Notes: generated from the sequence alone by a model not told the origin. Numbered from the stretch's first letter, positions 20,311 to 30,337 are shown. The stretch is 64,000 nucleotides of DNA from Fragilaria crotonensis (GCA_022925895.1 JAKSYS010000200.1:26294-90293); one strand, 5' to 3'. Numbers and translations: made by a program.

Positions 20311-22725
20311 AGAAGATAGGGATAAGCGGACAAACGAGGAGGTGGCGGAAGAGCTTGGTGAAAATCAGTTTCCCTGGTTGACATCTTCGGGGACTTGAAT
20401 GACGCAACGGAGGACGGAGGAGAATTCCGACGCTCCGACGCTGATGATTATACCCCGGAGGCTTTTGATCAGTACTTAACTGCTGAGATAGTAACCGACC
20501 GCGGCGGAGATATCCTTCGCGGCACCGTGAAAAGCCGAAAAGAGATCATGACGGAAAGCCAATTGATCGTCAAACCCAAATCCTTTATTGGATTCCCGCG
20601 AATACCTTGTGTGTTTCGAGGACGGGACGGAGGAGACATACACTGCGAATCTAATTGCTGAGTGTTTATACTCGCAAATAGATGACGATGGTCGACGCTT
20701 GCAAGTGATGCAGGAGATCGTTGACCACGAAAAGAGTCATAGTGCGCTACGAGAGGACGAGGCGTACTACTCTACCAAGACTGGACCGAAACCAAAGAGA
20801 ACGACAAAGGGCTGGCGCCTATTAGTCGAATGGAAAGACGGTTCCAGTACTTGGGTACCGCTGGCAGATTTAAAGGACTCTTACCCAGTTCAAGTTGCCG
20901 ACTACGCCGTTACAAACAACCTGTCAAACGAACCAGCGTTCCGATGGTGGGTTCCATTTGTACTCAAGAAACGAGAAAGGATTCTAAAAAAGGTCAAGTC
21001 GAAATATTGGTCGGTTTCACACAAATACGGATTAGAACTCCCGAAAAGTGTCGCCCATGCGTTAGCGATCGACAAGAGAACGGGAACGGATTTCTGGACG
21101 AAGGCGATCGAAAAGAGATTCGGAACGTTTTCCCTGCATTCGAGTTTATCGAAGACGACGACACAAAAGTTCCACCTGGGTACGAGTTCGTTGATACATA
21201 TTTTGTCTTCGACATCAAAATGGACCTTACTAGAAAGGCCAGATTGGTAGCGCGAGGCAATATGACCGAGGCAACGAAGGAACAAACGTTTGCGTCTGTC
21301 GTGAGCAGAGATACGGTGAGACTCTTCTTCCTCTTGGCCGCTCTCAACGATTTAGACCTCTTGTCGTGTGATATTCAAAATGCTTACCTGGCGGCACCGA
21401 ATAAGGAAAAGGTGTGGACTAAGTTTACTGATCAATTAGGACCTGAGTACAATGGTAAAAGAGCTATAATCGCGAAAGCTCTCTATGGCTTAAGATCGAG
21501 CGGAAGATCGTTTCGCGACTACTTGGCTAAGAATTTAAGGGAACTGGGCTTCGCGTCGTCGAAAGCTGACCCTGATCTGTGGATGAAAGCGGCGGTCAAA
21601 CCGAACGGGGACAAAGTCTACGAGTACGTCATATCGTACGTGGACGACTTGATTTTTCAAGGAATAGATCCGGAGGGCTTTATGGATGCCCTGGGACAGC
21701 GTTTTACCTTGAAGCCCGGGAGCATTAAAGAACCAGATACTTATTTGGGCGTTGACATAAAGAAATTCCGTATCCCAGATTCTGACGAGCCCGATAAGGT
21801 GCGGTGGGCGTTCGAGTCAACTTCATACGTGAAGAAGGCGATCGCCGACCTGGAAAAGGAACTTGAAGATGCCGATCTCAGACTGTTGCCAAATGCAAAG
21901 ACTCCGCTGGCAAGTGGATACCGGCCTGAGTTAGACCTTTCAGCGGAGTTGGGGAGCAAACAATTGAACTACTATCAAGGTTTGATTGGCGTCCTCAGAT
22001 GGATTTGCGAAATTGGGAGGATTGATGTTTTGATGCCGGTGTCGTTAATGTCGCGGTACTTGGTATCGGCACGACAAGGACATTTAGAACAAGTCTTCCA
22101 TATTTTTGCATACTTAAAGCATCATCCGAGATCGACAATGGTGTTCGACGATACGATCCCGACATTCCGAGGTGAGCGATTCGTCAAATGTGACTGGTCC
22201 GAGTTCTACCCCGACGCAGCCGAAGCAATACCCGAAAACATGCCGACGCCACGTGGAAAGGATGTCACAATGTCATGTTTCGTGGATGCTGACCACGCAG
22301 GGTGTAGAGAGACAAGGAGGTCACATTCAGGGATCTTAATATTCGTTAATCGAGCGCCGATACTTTGGTTTTCCAAGAGGCAGAATACGGTCGAGGCGTC
22401 TACGTATGGTTCAGAGTTACTTGCAATGCGACTATCGATTGAGATGATAGAGGGACTACGTTACAAACTGCGGATGATGGGTGTTCCGCTAACCGAGGAA
22501 TGCTCCGTGTTTTGTGATAATTCGGCAGTTGTGACTAATTCCCGACCTGAATCGACACTCAAGAAGAAGCACGCTGCAATTAACTTTCACCGCGTACGCG
22601 AAGCGATTGCTGCCGGGACCATCAGGGTGGCAAAAGAAAACACACAGACGAACTTGGCAGATATCTTGACAAAGTTAATGCCAGGACCGAAGATGAAGGA
22701 GTTGTTGCATAACATACTCTGGTAA
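20311..22725 (+). pseudogene. Element E1 chromodomain-like linker, reverse transcriptase, RNase H
   Basis: After several shifts at 20320-20570 the frame 20588-21115 holds the chromodomain-like segment (MQEIVDHE, then GWRLLVEWKDGSSTWVPL). A shift near 21113, shared with E2, leads into RT, which stays open to TAA at 22723-22725. RT has VVSRDTVRLFFLLAALNDLD, ALYGLRSSGRS and the catalytic YVDD near 21640. RNase H has VDADHAG, YGSELLAM, FCDNSAV and KKKHAAINFH. All active residues are present. The 3' untranslated part (22726-22900) holds nothing recognised. Confidence 0.85.
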
Positions 22726-22900
22726 TCGACGACCAACACCCGGGGACACGAATTGGGTAGTCGCGATATAATGGTAACTGTCCATCGAAAACAGTAGGTG
22801 ACCGTCGCAGGGTTATATATGTTAACGACGTAGCCGGGGCCTCTGTCGATCGGTTCAGGAAGTGTGATTCGCCTCTGATTCAGGAACTTAATTCAGAGTC

Positions 22901-22908
22901 GCGGGGAC
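22901..22908 (+). promoter_or_regulatory. Element E1 polypurine tract
   Basis: GCGGGGAC directly before the 3' LTR, with the same GGGGAC end as C, D, E2 and F. Confidence 0.7.
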
Positions 22909-23126
22909 TGTTGATATTACAAGCTACCGGTACTGTATCATTCAGGATGCTATGAATCATGTATCAAGTATCAAGTACCATTATACGGTACTACATCTGC
23001 ACAGTACGACTCGGGATTGAAGGATGACTCCGAACAAGGTAATGCTCACTTTTCTATGTTTTAGATAATTCATAACTGAATCAAGACATGCTTTCCTGCA
23101 AGGATGATCTACTTGTAGGATTAACA
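22909..23126 (+). repeat. Element E1 3' LTR
   Basis: 218 bp, identical to 16589-16806 by eye, followed by TCTT. Confidence 0.95.
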
Positions 23127-23497
23127 TCTTCCGTGGCCAACTTGTAATTGCCATCGGCTTTCATCCTTGCGAGTGTCTCCTCAATCACTTGCCCGGCGAA
23201 ATCGTTGACGTTCGGATATTCGACACCGATACAGCGTTGAGCCAGGACCCAATACCGCATGGCCTTGAGCTTCGTAAGAGATAAGAAGGGAATTCGGACT
23301 TGGGCGTTCGGAGCTGCATTCGGGACTCTCCAGGCTTCGAGATGCTTGGGCAACTTGTCAAGGTCCTTATCATGGACGGAGATAAGATCCTGAATGGTAA
23401 CGAAACCGTTTTCAATAATTGCCGTACGTGTGGCAAGGTTGATGCCAATACGCGTGAGCGCATTGCGAAAAGCGGTTGCGGGTGCGTTGGCTGCCAT
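23127..23497 (-). CDS. Element C Gag, N-terminal part
   Basis: Minus-strand frame from ATG at 23495-23497. About the first 65 residues form the small helical domain common to these Gags (FRNALTRIGINLATRTAIIE, then LDKLPKHLEAWRV), followed by the FLSLTKLKAMRYWVL block. The gene is cut by E1 at KLATED and resumes at 16588 with TDIRKPEKLLD. One copy of TCTT restores the frame exactly. The domain looks like a helical interaction domain, but I cannot name a family. Confidence 0.82.
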
Positions 23498-24070
23498 CTT
23501 GGAAGGTCAAAGGTGCTGAGCAAAAGTAAGAACATCTCAAGCGTGAGATGGCAAGCATATCAGTTGAAAAACCTTTAAAAGGCATTAAATCACGTGGCAA
23601 ATACATAATAGGATACCAAGTATGAGTCACATCCTCAATAATAGTCATGATTCTCAGGGCTTATTTAGGTGTCCAATGCCAGTCATTCTTAGCAATCAGA
23701 ACAAGGGATACTTATCCATGCTGGGTGTTATCGGGATTAACAAGCAGAGGACGGTTAAAAGCGTTCACGCGTCAATCCCGAATCACAAAATGTGTTTTAT
23801 CCACATGATGCGATATGTTCTGATCCAGTCAGCTGACTCTGATCCTTCCCGTAACTTCCGCCATCACTCGGAAGCTTAACTTCTTCTCGTTGTCGTCCCT
23901 CTTCCGTGGACCTGACATGTTAACGACTGGCATGTGGTGGTAGCAAGGAAGCCATAAGTCGTATAACCACCCGTAACATCCGTCGATGTCTGCCATCTTG
24001 CAGGCATGGGAACGAGCTCTCCAGCGTTGCTGCCATTCATGATACACACACGTCCGATGCAGGATGGCTA
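23498..24070 (-). other. Element C leader
   Basis: 573 bp of untranslated leader between primer site and gag. No convincing coding or structural feature seen. Confidence 0.6.
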
Positions 24071-24085
24071 TTGGGTCTGATAAAC
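24071..24085 (-). promoter_or_regulatory. Element C primer-binding site
   Basis: The minus strand reads GTTTATCAGACCCAA immediately after the 5' LTR, identical to the E, D, F, K and N sites. Confidence 0.8.
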
Positions 24086-24279
24086 TGAATTAATGTTGAC
24101 GCAAGCACAACGAATCATGTAATGGACGGCATGCAACAAGATAGTTTAAAGTATATAGATCAAAAGATTGTGAGCCGCCAACATGAATACAGTTCGTCCG
24201 TACGTCGGCCAGTTTTCACCAGTGATACGTGTGACGTCATGCAATCACGATTCGAGGTGCTTCTAACGGGATTAAATCA
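24086..24279 (-). repeat. Element C 5' LTR
   Basis: 194-bp copy of 10889-11082 with two transitions. Confidence 0.9.
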
Positions 24280-24449
24280 TCAGTGTAGTTGGCAAGACCC
24301 TCAACTGTCTCTATACCTTCATAGTCAATCAGGCGAGTCTGGGCCGGGATTTCCCGAAGCCCGCACACATGCAACACATAGCGAAAACCATGATGTTCAA
24401 TGTTGGGAAACATTCCCGCGAAATCGATATCAGCAGCAGCAGGCTCCAT
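24280..24449 (-). pseudogene. Element A Gag, N-terminal part
   Basis: The minus-strand frame starts MEPAAADIDFAGMF at 24449 and contains VLHVCGLREI and GIETVEGLANYTD, a form of the small N-terminal helical Gag domain. It is interrupted by C and continues at 10884 with AMADRNSKRSP. The join uses one TCAG. Confidence 0.7.
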
Positions 24450-24746
24450 AGTCTGTAATTGGGGTAGGGTAAATGGTAAATGAATACCTTGCTAATGAGT
24501 GCAAATACACCGGTGACAATCACAAGGATGGCTGCGACCATGGGCGTCACGACCGGGTGATGGGTGATCAGGCCGCATCACATAGCACTAACGTGTAACG
24601 ATCGCAATCGCGAAATCGCACACACATGACTGACGGAACGACCCCATGATGGTGGCCAACTTAAATCGTTCCATTGGTGTCCAGTCATGTTGTCTGGACT
24701 TCTCACTAGCCCCAGACGGCAGCACAAACTGGCCGACTTTAAGACT
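24450..24746 (-). other. Element A leader
   Basis: Untranslated leader of A. Nothing recognised in it. Confidence 0.5.
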
Positions 24747-24761
24747 TTGGGTTTGATAAAC
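24747..24761 (-). promoter_or_regulatory. Element A primer-binding site (one base changed)
   Basis: The minus strand reads GTTTATCAAACCCAA, one G-to-A change from the shared site. It lies next to a candidate LTR end CTTAAACA. Confidence 0.65.
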
Positions 24762-24945
24762 TGTTTAAGTCTACCCGATGTATTACTTACCAACAACCAA
24801 AGTGTTAAACAGCTGATAGGTAACATGAGGGAAGCAATTCAAGTAAACAAAGATTAAAATCATCAAATTACTATCACTCATCCTCAGTCATCTGCATAGG
24901 AAGAACTGTACTGACATCAGGCTAAACAAATTGCGACGGTATACA
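24762..24945 (-). repeat. Element A 5' LTR (boundary inferred)
   Basis: The 3' end is set by the primer site. The 5' end at TGTATACCGTC is inferred from the TG...CA rule and from where the J reading frame is lost. The second LTR is not in the window. Confidence 0.5.
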
Positions 24946-25038
24946 GTATACGATATCAAAGACGTATCCTTGCAGGAGTGTCTCGACGAAAATGAGTTCC
25001 TTCCGACACATGCGGTCGCCATCCATGAGCGGGCGTAG
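24946..25038 (-). pseudogene. RT fragment J, downstream part
   Basis: The minus strand reads RPLMDGDR and RKELIFVETLLQG, which continues the J frame at 38548 after removing H with one CGTAG. The frame is cut on the left by the LTR of A. Confidence 0.55.
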
Positions 25039-25178
25039 TGTTAAAGAGGTAGATGTCGTTAAAACAATGAGCTACATAAATTATGATTGACTCAATATTT
25101 GAGTGGACCTGGACTCGGTCATTGGAATGCTATGACCCTCCGGGTTACCCAACTGTGGGGTGCCCGGGGAGAACAACA
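25039..25178 (-). repeat. Element H 3' LTR
   Basis: 140 bp. On the minus strand it begins TGTTGTTCTCCCC and ends CTCTTTAACA. The copy is at 38408-38547. The stop codon of the RT frame lies inside it. Confidence 0.92.
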
Positions 25179-27126
25179 CACCCTCACCAGTGTCCACGGT
25201 AGAGGTGGCTAGTAACGCCGTAGGCGGTAGCTCCTCGGTGTCGGCAAGACAATCAAAATAATTCTTCGAAGGGTTTGTAGGTGAATATAAATACGTAGAA
25301 CGGATGGCCTGATGATGGGAGGCCGGATGATGTTTGGAGAAATAATCGGCGCGGTTCGTGGTGCCCCGGCGCCAGTAAATCTGAAATTGGCCCTGGCGTA
25401 CACGGTCGCGTATCCAGTAGAAACGCATATCAACGGCCTTAGATCGCTTTTGCTTGACAGTGTCGGTGGCAATGCCACTGGCAGTACTGTTGTCGGTCGC
25501 CATCGGGGTTGCAGGCTGGGGATGCCCCATTTCCGTAAGCGCAATGCGCAACGGACACACCTCCTTACCATTATGGAAGAGAGCACCAAGTTCGGCTTCG
25601 GCCGCACTAGACAAGACTTCGCGCATAATGTGGCACAAGACGTGGACGGCACCGTTAGGTTTGTACGCGTCGGTGGGTTTGGTCGTCTTGTGCGTCAAAT
25701 AGAAATAGCCAGCGGCGCGGGAACGGGCTTTGATAACAGAGAGATAGGCCAACAAAATGTCGCTGGCGTGGAAGCGGACGGTGGCGTCACGGTGCGTGGC
25801 GCAATAGTTGAGCAACTGGGCAAGTTTGTCCATTGTGGACGCCGTGCCCCCCAATTGTTCGGTTGCTAATTCGCCGATAGCGGTGAGCAAGGTGGAGTCG
25901 ATAGCCCGCGCGTAGAACAGAAGCGTACCGAGGACCTCGAGAATACGGATCTTGTCAGCGGCATTGAGCGCGGGGGCATTGGCGTCAGGCATGGGCGCGA
26001 ATTGTGTTTTGGCGCCATAGGTGGGGCGTTGCCACGGATGGGGCGAGTGTTCGGCCTTGGCGGGGGCTTCGTGCTGGAATCGTTGCAGGGCACGTGCAAT
26101 GTAACCGGGCATGGAGATGTCGCATGTGCGTGCCGTGTAATCCCAGGCAAGGGTCAAGCTGCAGTACCGCGTGCCATCCCAGTCCACGCTGACTTCGTAG
26201 TGTTGTTCAAGCGTGGCGATGAGGTGGTCGGCATCGGCCTGGGAAGTATAACATACCCCGAAGTCGTCGACGACGAGACTGAAGAGAATGTCGCGGGACG
26301 TGTGCGTCCACAGGCCGGGCGTCAATGGAGCAGGGTGGTACCCGTGGGGAGCAAGGAATTTGATGAGTTGGTCGTTGGCCAGTCGGCCGGCTTGGGGGAG
26401 GCCGTACATGCCGCGCCGGATCTCAACAAAGACGTGCCCGTTGTGCACCAACGGCATCAAGTTGTACTGCTCGATGATGGCATCGGGCAACATACTGATG
26501 GGAATGCGCATGTACTCGTAGCGAGTCATGGGTGTTCCGAGATAAGAATCCTTCAGGTCGGTTGCCATGAACTTGGCGTTGGGGGTTGAAAGGACGCTGT
26601 TGAAGAGTAACTTGGCTGTGGTGAGGTCTGCGGTTTTGGTGCTGACGTCGAACGGGTAGTCAATTTTGTCGCCGCCAACAGTCCAACGCACGCGACGTGG
26701 ATTGGCTTTTTTGGGGCGTAATGCGACAACGACGCGGAGGTACGTGGCTATGCGTCCATCCGGTATGGCGGACATGGGAATAAATACCATAGTGTTGGTG
26801 CTCTTCACGGGGCCGTAGCCTAGCGCGAGGCGACCAATTTCTTCCGCGTTGGAAGCTTGCCATAACGGGCCTTCGCTGCACTGGCTAAGCTCGCGGTATT
26901 CAGTGAGCTTGCCTGTGTCAGGATTGAACGCGTTGCCGTGGTACGCGCATTGGGTAACCGGCTGCTGGGGAGGGCCAGGAGGCACCGCCCTGCTAGTAGA
27001 ACGCTGCGCGGCGTCGAGGAGGAGCGCGCATGCGGAGGCTGCAATGTGGTCGAGAGGAGGGAGCTGCCGGGCATTTGCACGAGTTCCATGACGGTGGGTT
27101 GGGGGTGCGCGACGGGGAGGGGGCAA
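25081..27126 (-). CDS. Element H reverse transcriptase and RNase H
   Basis: Minus-strand open frame of 681 codons. RT blocks in order: WQASNAEEIGRLA near 90, FMATDLKDSYLGTPM near 200, GMYGLPQAGRLAND near 245, the catalytic FSLVVDDFGV near 290 and the HYEVSVDWDG block. RNase H follows, with SSAAEAELGAL (E), MATDNSTASG (D) and KAVDMRFYWIRDR near 560-590. This RT type is common in algae and oomycetes. The frame is intact to a stop inside the 3' LTR. A frameshift near its start (27100-27260) joins it to integrase. Confidence 0.88.
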   Translation of the reverse strand: MPPPRRAPPTHRHGTRANARQLPPLDHIAASACALLLDAAQRSTSRAVPPGPPQQPVTQCAYHGNAFNPDTGKLTEYRELSQCSEGPLWQASNAEEIGRLALGYGPVKSTNTMVFIPMSAIPDGRIATYLRVVVALRPKKANPRRVRWTVGGDKIDYPFDVSTKTADLTTAKLLFNSVLSTPNAKFMATDLKDSYLGTPMTRYEYMRIPISMLPDAIIEQYNLMPLVHNGHVFVEIRRGMYGLPQAGRLANDQLIKFLAPHGYHPAPLTPGLWTHTSRDILFSLVVDDFGVCYTSQADADHLIATLEQHYEVSVDWDGTRYCSLTLAWDYTARTCDISMPGYIARALQRFQHEAPAKAEHSPHPWQRPTYGAKTQFAPMPDANAPALNAADKIRILEVLGTLLFYARAIDSTLLTAIGELATEQLGGTASTMDKLAQLLNYCATHRDATVRFHASDILLAYLSVIKARSRAAGYFYLTHKTTKPTDAYKPNGAVHVLCHIMREVLSSAAEAELGALFHNGKEVCPLRIALTEMGHPQPATPMATDNSTASGIATDTVKQKRSKAVDMRFYWIRDRVRQGQFQIYWRRGTTNRADYFSKHHPASHHQAIRSTYLYSPTNPSKNYFDCLADTEELPPTALLATSTVDTGEGVLFSPGTPQLGNPEGHSIPMTESRSTQILSQS
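25179..25188 (-). promoter_or_regulatory. Element H polypurine tract
   Basis: The minus strand reads GTGAGGGTG next to the 3' LTR. Confidence 0.5.
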
Positions 27127-29027
27127 AGGAGCAGGGAGTTTATTTGGGTGGAGCGTCTTGGTCGCGGCGCCAGGGACACGTTGGTGTTGGCGTTTGCGCG
27201 TAGAGCGGCGGCGCCTGGTGCCGACGAACCCTGTGCTGTTGCGGAAGGTATCAACAATAGTGTCGGACGGGAGAGTGCAAATTGGACACGGCGAGGGCCA
27301 ACAGGTTGGTGTGGCACCGCCAGTGGCGGTGGTGGCTGCACTGTAGGCGCGGCCACCCTCAGAGGTTGGTCCGGCGGTGGTGGCGGCAACGTGGGCGCTG
27401 GCACCCTCAGAGGTGAGTCAGGCGGCGCAGGCGGGGCACAGGGAGGAGGACCGGCGGGAGTGTCGGAACCTGTGCATACTACGCCTGTGATAGGGGGCGC
27501 CGCAAGCGACGTGAGAATGCTGGTGAGCTGGGTCAGGGCTTGGTGGTGACTGTCAGGGAGCGGTGCGAGCGGAGACCCAGGCGACGGGTGGCGGAGGGCT
27601 TGGAGGATGTTCTGCAAGCCTGCCAAGATGAGATCATTGGACGACGCCAGCGGCATGGGGTTTTTCGTTGGAAACCACGATAACGTGTCGCAGATGCGGG
27701 TGGCACGCGTATCCCAGAGCCACACGGTGTAGGACCGGTAGGACTCGAGCGCGGGGCCTGTGTACCAGCCATCGGCGCCGTGCGGAGACCATGTGGTGCG
27801 TTCGGCGGGCTTGACGTGCACAAGGACACGTATGCCAGGTGGAGCTAGCGGCGTGCGATTGAAATCAAAGGCGCCATGGAGTTGTGCATGTGCCGAGAGG
27901 CGGGGATTGATGCGCGAGCCGCGTAGGAGATTAAGAGTGAGCTCGGCCTGGGGGAGGAGCTTGTCCCAAAGGTATAAAGGGAAGTTCTTGTCAACGCTGC
28001 ACAGGCCCGCAATGAAATGATTCTTAAACGTGCGAATGGCACCTTCAGCGGCATTGCGGCGGTGCATGCCAGGGGGCACGAGTTGAAAATCAACGGACTC
28101 GGTTGTGAGGAATTGCTTGAGGGCAGTAGAACATTCATTGTCCAAGCGATGTAGTTGGGGTTGCAGGCCGGCGGTGACAAGTCGTGTATGGAGCGTCTTG
28201 AAGGCACCGAGAATGCAAGGGCCAGTGCGGCTACGCATAGGCTCCACAAGGATACTGTTGCTGTCGTAATCGTAAAGCACCAGTATGTAGTTGTTGCCGG
28301 TACTCGATGCGACAACAAATTTGCCAGTCTGGTCCGTGTGAATTTGTCCAGCGGCAGGCTCGATAATTGACGCAAAGCAGTGATGTGTGCGATGGTTGCC
28401 ATGGTCGCTTGGTGGGAATTGGCAGAGAAGGTCAGCGGCATTGTCTGGGGCCGACGTTGGCTGGCGCGGTGGCGGCGCAGGCTTGTGAGCTTTGGTGGAA
28501 CGTTGATTTATGCGTGTCTGGTCGAGGTGACCCTTGATCATCGCCACCGAGTGCGGTGGATGTGCGGTAAGTTTACGCGATGTGAGACCAAGAAATGCGG
28601 ACAGATAACCACGGTCGAGTGCGCCGTGAAGGGTTGACAGCGCCGGCGAAAAGAGCGCCGCATGAGCGAAGGCAACGAGCTCGCTGGGGGTGGCGGAGTG
28701 GACCGTCGTGGAAGAGCAGCTGCTGGAGCACAGAAAGGGGGCCGTGGCGCTGTTAGCGGTGACGGGCATGTCGCTGGCGTCGGCCACTGGGGAAACCAAG
28801 CTGAGATGCCACAAGCCGGTGGGCAGTGAACGTGTGCCTGTGAGAAGCAAGTGCTCGTGAAGGTGAACGGTCACCGCAACGGCGTCGAATGTAACGCGGC
28901 AGCCGGCGTCGCAAAGTTGGCCCATAGACAATAACGAGACGTGCGCAAGGGCGGGAACAATGTGCACGCGACGGGCAGCAAGCGGGAGCGCAGGCACGTC
29001 GAGTTCGGCTTCATGGGTGGAATACAT
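26820..29027 (-). CDS. Element H protease end and integrase
   Basis: Minus-strand frame of 735 codons starting in the protease fold. A weak finger-like region (HPPHSVAMIKGH) is followed by the integrase core, with D in IHTDQTGKF, D in HRLDNECS and E in NAAEGAIRTFKNHF. Then come the blocks LLRGSRINPRLSAHAQLHGA and ADGWYTGPALES, typical of this lineage. The C-terminal 200 residues are a low-complexity Pro/Ala-rich spacer. The real frame passes to RT at 27126, and the last part of this frame overlaps RT and is probably not translated. Confidence 0.8.
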   Translation of the reverse strand: MYSTHEAELDVPALPLAARRVHIVPALAHVSLLSMGQLCDAGCRVTFDAVAVTVHLHEHLLLTGTRSLPTGLWHLSLVSPVADASDMPVTANSATAPFLCSSSCSSTTVHSATPSELVAFAHAALFSPALSTLHGALDRGYLSAFLGLTSRKLTAHPPHSVAMIKGHLDQTRINQRSTKAHKPAPPPRQPTSAPDNAADLLCQFPPSDHGNHRTHHCFASIIEPAAGQIHTDQTGKFVVASSTGNNYILVLYDYDSNSILVEPMRSRTGPCILGAFKTLHTRLVTAGLQPQLHRLDNECSTALKQFLTTESVDFQLVPPGMHRRNAAEGAIRTFKNHFIAGLCSVDKNFPLYLWDKLLPQAELTLNLLRGSRINPRLSAHAQLHGAFDFNRTPLAPPGIRVLVHVKPAERTTWSPHGADGWYTGPALESYRSYTVWLWDTRATRICDTLSWFPTKNPMPLASSNDLILAGLQNILQALRHPSPGSPLAPLPDSHHQALTQLTSILTSLAAPPITGVVCTGSDTPAGPPPCAPPAPPDSPLRVPAPTLPPPPPDQPLRVAAPTVQPPPPLAVPHQPVGPRRVQFALSRPTLLLIPSATAQGSSAPGAAALRANANTNVSLAPRPRRSTQINSLLLCPLPVAHPQPTVMELVQMPGSSLLSTTLQPPHARSSSTPRSVLLAGRCLLALPSSRLPNARTTATRSILTQASSLNTASLASAAKARYGKLPTRKKLVASR

Positions 29028-29150
29028 GATGGTACCATTAGCGTTGCGGATACCGATGGGGTGGTTTGTGAGGCATTTGTTGACGACATGCGCCGTGACC
29101 GTACAGAAGTGTGAAGTGCTGCCGCTGTCGGCGATGGCGTGAGTATCGGG
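29028..29150 (-). pseudogene. Element H protease centre
   Basis: The minus strand gives HAIADSGSTSHFC at about 29143-29105, the only canonical D-S-G retropepsin centre in the window. A run of ten or more G (+ strand 29149-29160) breaks the frame upstream. Confidence 0.65.
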
Positions 29151-29227
29151 GGGGGGGGGGTATGCTGGAGGGGGGACCTATAGGACTAACTGTAGTGGAT
29201 AGACAACTAAAACCAGAATCGTTAGGA

Positions 29228-29333
29228 ACGTTAGACATGGGTGGTAGAAGTTTGGCAGTTGCAGCAATAGGCTCCCCGCGACGTTAGACATGGGTGGTAG
29301 AAGTTCGGCAGTTGCAGCAATAGGCTCCCCGCG
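29228..29333. repeat. 53-bp tandem duplication
   Basis: Two adjacent 53-bp units (29228-29280 and 29281-29333) starting ACGTTAGACATGGG differ at one base. They lie between gag and protease of H and shift the frame. Confidence 0.85.
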
Positions 29334-29398
29334 TCGTCATTCGCAGGTGGTTGGTAATTGGCGTGGACGTCCTGCGGAGATGGTGTTGTTGCCCCCTT

Positions 29399-29727
29399 TC
29401 ATTTTGAAGGCGGTCGCATCATCCTTGTGGCCGGGAGCTTTGCGGTCGCAGGCACCTCAAACTCGGCCTTGAACAAGTCGAGCGTCCACTCGTCAATTGA
29501 CCGGAGGCGAAATTTCTCCGTAGTGGTGGCCAGAAGGCCGGTTTTTTTCGAGCATTGCACGGGTGAGTGTGATGACGGTGACATTGGGAATAGGTACCTG
29601 CCCCAACGTTGCAACGCGTTGGGTGTTGGCGATCTTGGCCCACAAGTCCTCGATGGGTTTGTCGAGGTTCCACGTTCCACGGCTCAGAGAGGGCAGCGCG
29701 ATTGCGTTCTAATTCTTTTGGAGTCAT
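29399..29727 (-). pseudogene. Element H Gag, C-terminal part
   Basis: Minus-strand blocks TPKELERNRAALSEPWN, then WAKIANTQRVATLGQVPIPN in another frame, then LRSIDEWTLDLFKAEFEVPA. Frameshifts fall near 29680 and at the T-run near 29545. The blocks are typical of the Gag that goes with this RT type. A Lys/Asn-rich tail follows. Confidence 0.7.
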
Positions 29728-30337
29728 GGTGCCTACTCAGTGCGTAGGTGCTCCAACATGGCGCGTGGGGTAACATCCCCTGTAGTTTTAATCGTTACAA
29801 TGTCGCAACGAGGTAGGCTCGACAACGAATTAGCTTGCTGTGAGCAATTTAACTAATTGTGAGCTTAAACTATTTCTAAAAATGAATCTCATCTGCTCCT
29901 TGTGAACCTTGTGAATGAAAGTGCACATGATGTAGATTTGCACTTGGAAATATATGATGGAGATATCTTCTGATATCCTGAATGTGTAGAATGTAGGTGA
30001 TAATGTAGATGACAAGTAACACATGGTACTGCAGTTGATGAGTTTCGAGATACTGTCGCAGACGTACCGTGTACTGTCATGTTCGTAAAATCCTGAGTTT
30101 TGTGATGTTCTGAGTTTCCGTAGGCTCTGCCTGCGCTTAGTATCTCCGGCAGATGTCGTGTTCTTCCTTACTTAGGCGCGTCATCGAAATTACTTAGGGT
30201 GACGCAGGGTTCGCATCGAGTTTTGAGTCCCGAATGGACGACGTCATATGTCTTACGTCGACATCCGGACATTCTCTGACGTGGTGGTGACGAAGTTGGA
30301 GTAGCGGTAAACAGTAATCCGTACAACGGTACGCCGG
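29728..30337. other. 0.6-kb insertion in gag of H, nature unknown
   Basis: Gag of H is lost between TPKELERN (29727) and STVEIA (about 30345). The sequence between is AT-richer, has no coding potential I recognise, and shows no clear target duplication. It could be a solo LTR or a short non-autonomous element. Confidence 0.45.

Larger units (their letters stand above)
16589..23126 (+). mobile_element. Element E1: copia-type LTR retrotransposon inserted in gag of C
   Basis: 6538 bp with identical 218-bp LTRs and the 4-bp duplication TCTT at 16585-16588 and 23127-23130. A near-identical copy, E2, is at 40074-46604. Identical LTRs mean recent insertion. The coding frames nevertheless carry about ten one-base shifts, nearly all in homopolymers, most of which are absent from E2. 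Confidence 0.93.
10889..24279 (-). mobile_element. Element C: copia-type LTR retrotransposon inserted in gag of A
   Basis: C is bounded by 194-bp LTRs and by TCAG at 10885-10888 and 24280-24283. It is the best preserved autonomous element of its lineage here. Gag is intact except for the E1 insertion, and pol is open apart from two in-frame UGA codons. E1 splits its gag at TCTT. The LTRs differ at two visible positions (G/A, C/T). Confidence 0.88.
76..24945 (-). mobile_element. Element A: copia-type LTR retrotransposon, host of nested insertions B and C (E1 inside C)
   Basis: Element A survives in three minus-strand pieces: 24945-24280 (5' LTR, primer site, leader, gag start), 10888-8164 (gag, protease, remnant integrase, linker) and 1593-76 (linker, RT, RNase H). 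Removing B with one copy of its duplication, and C with one TCAG, makes the frames run on across both junctions. That is why I treat the pieces as one element. The integrase core is deleted and several frameshifts and one RT stop are present, so it is dead. The 3' LTR lies outside the window or was lost. It is the oldest layer in the left third of the window. Confidence 0.8.

Noticed and set aside
24086-24279. Solo LTR
   Set aside because: It is followed on the minus strand by a primer site, leader and gag of C, so it is the 5' LTR of an interrupted element.
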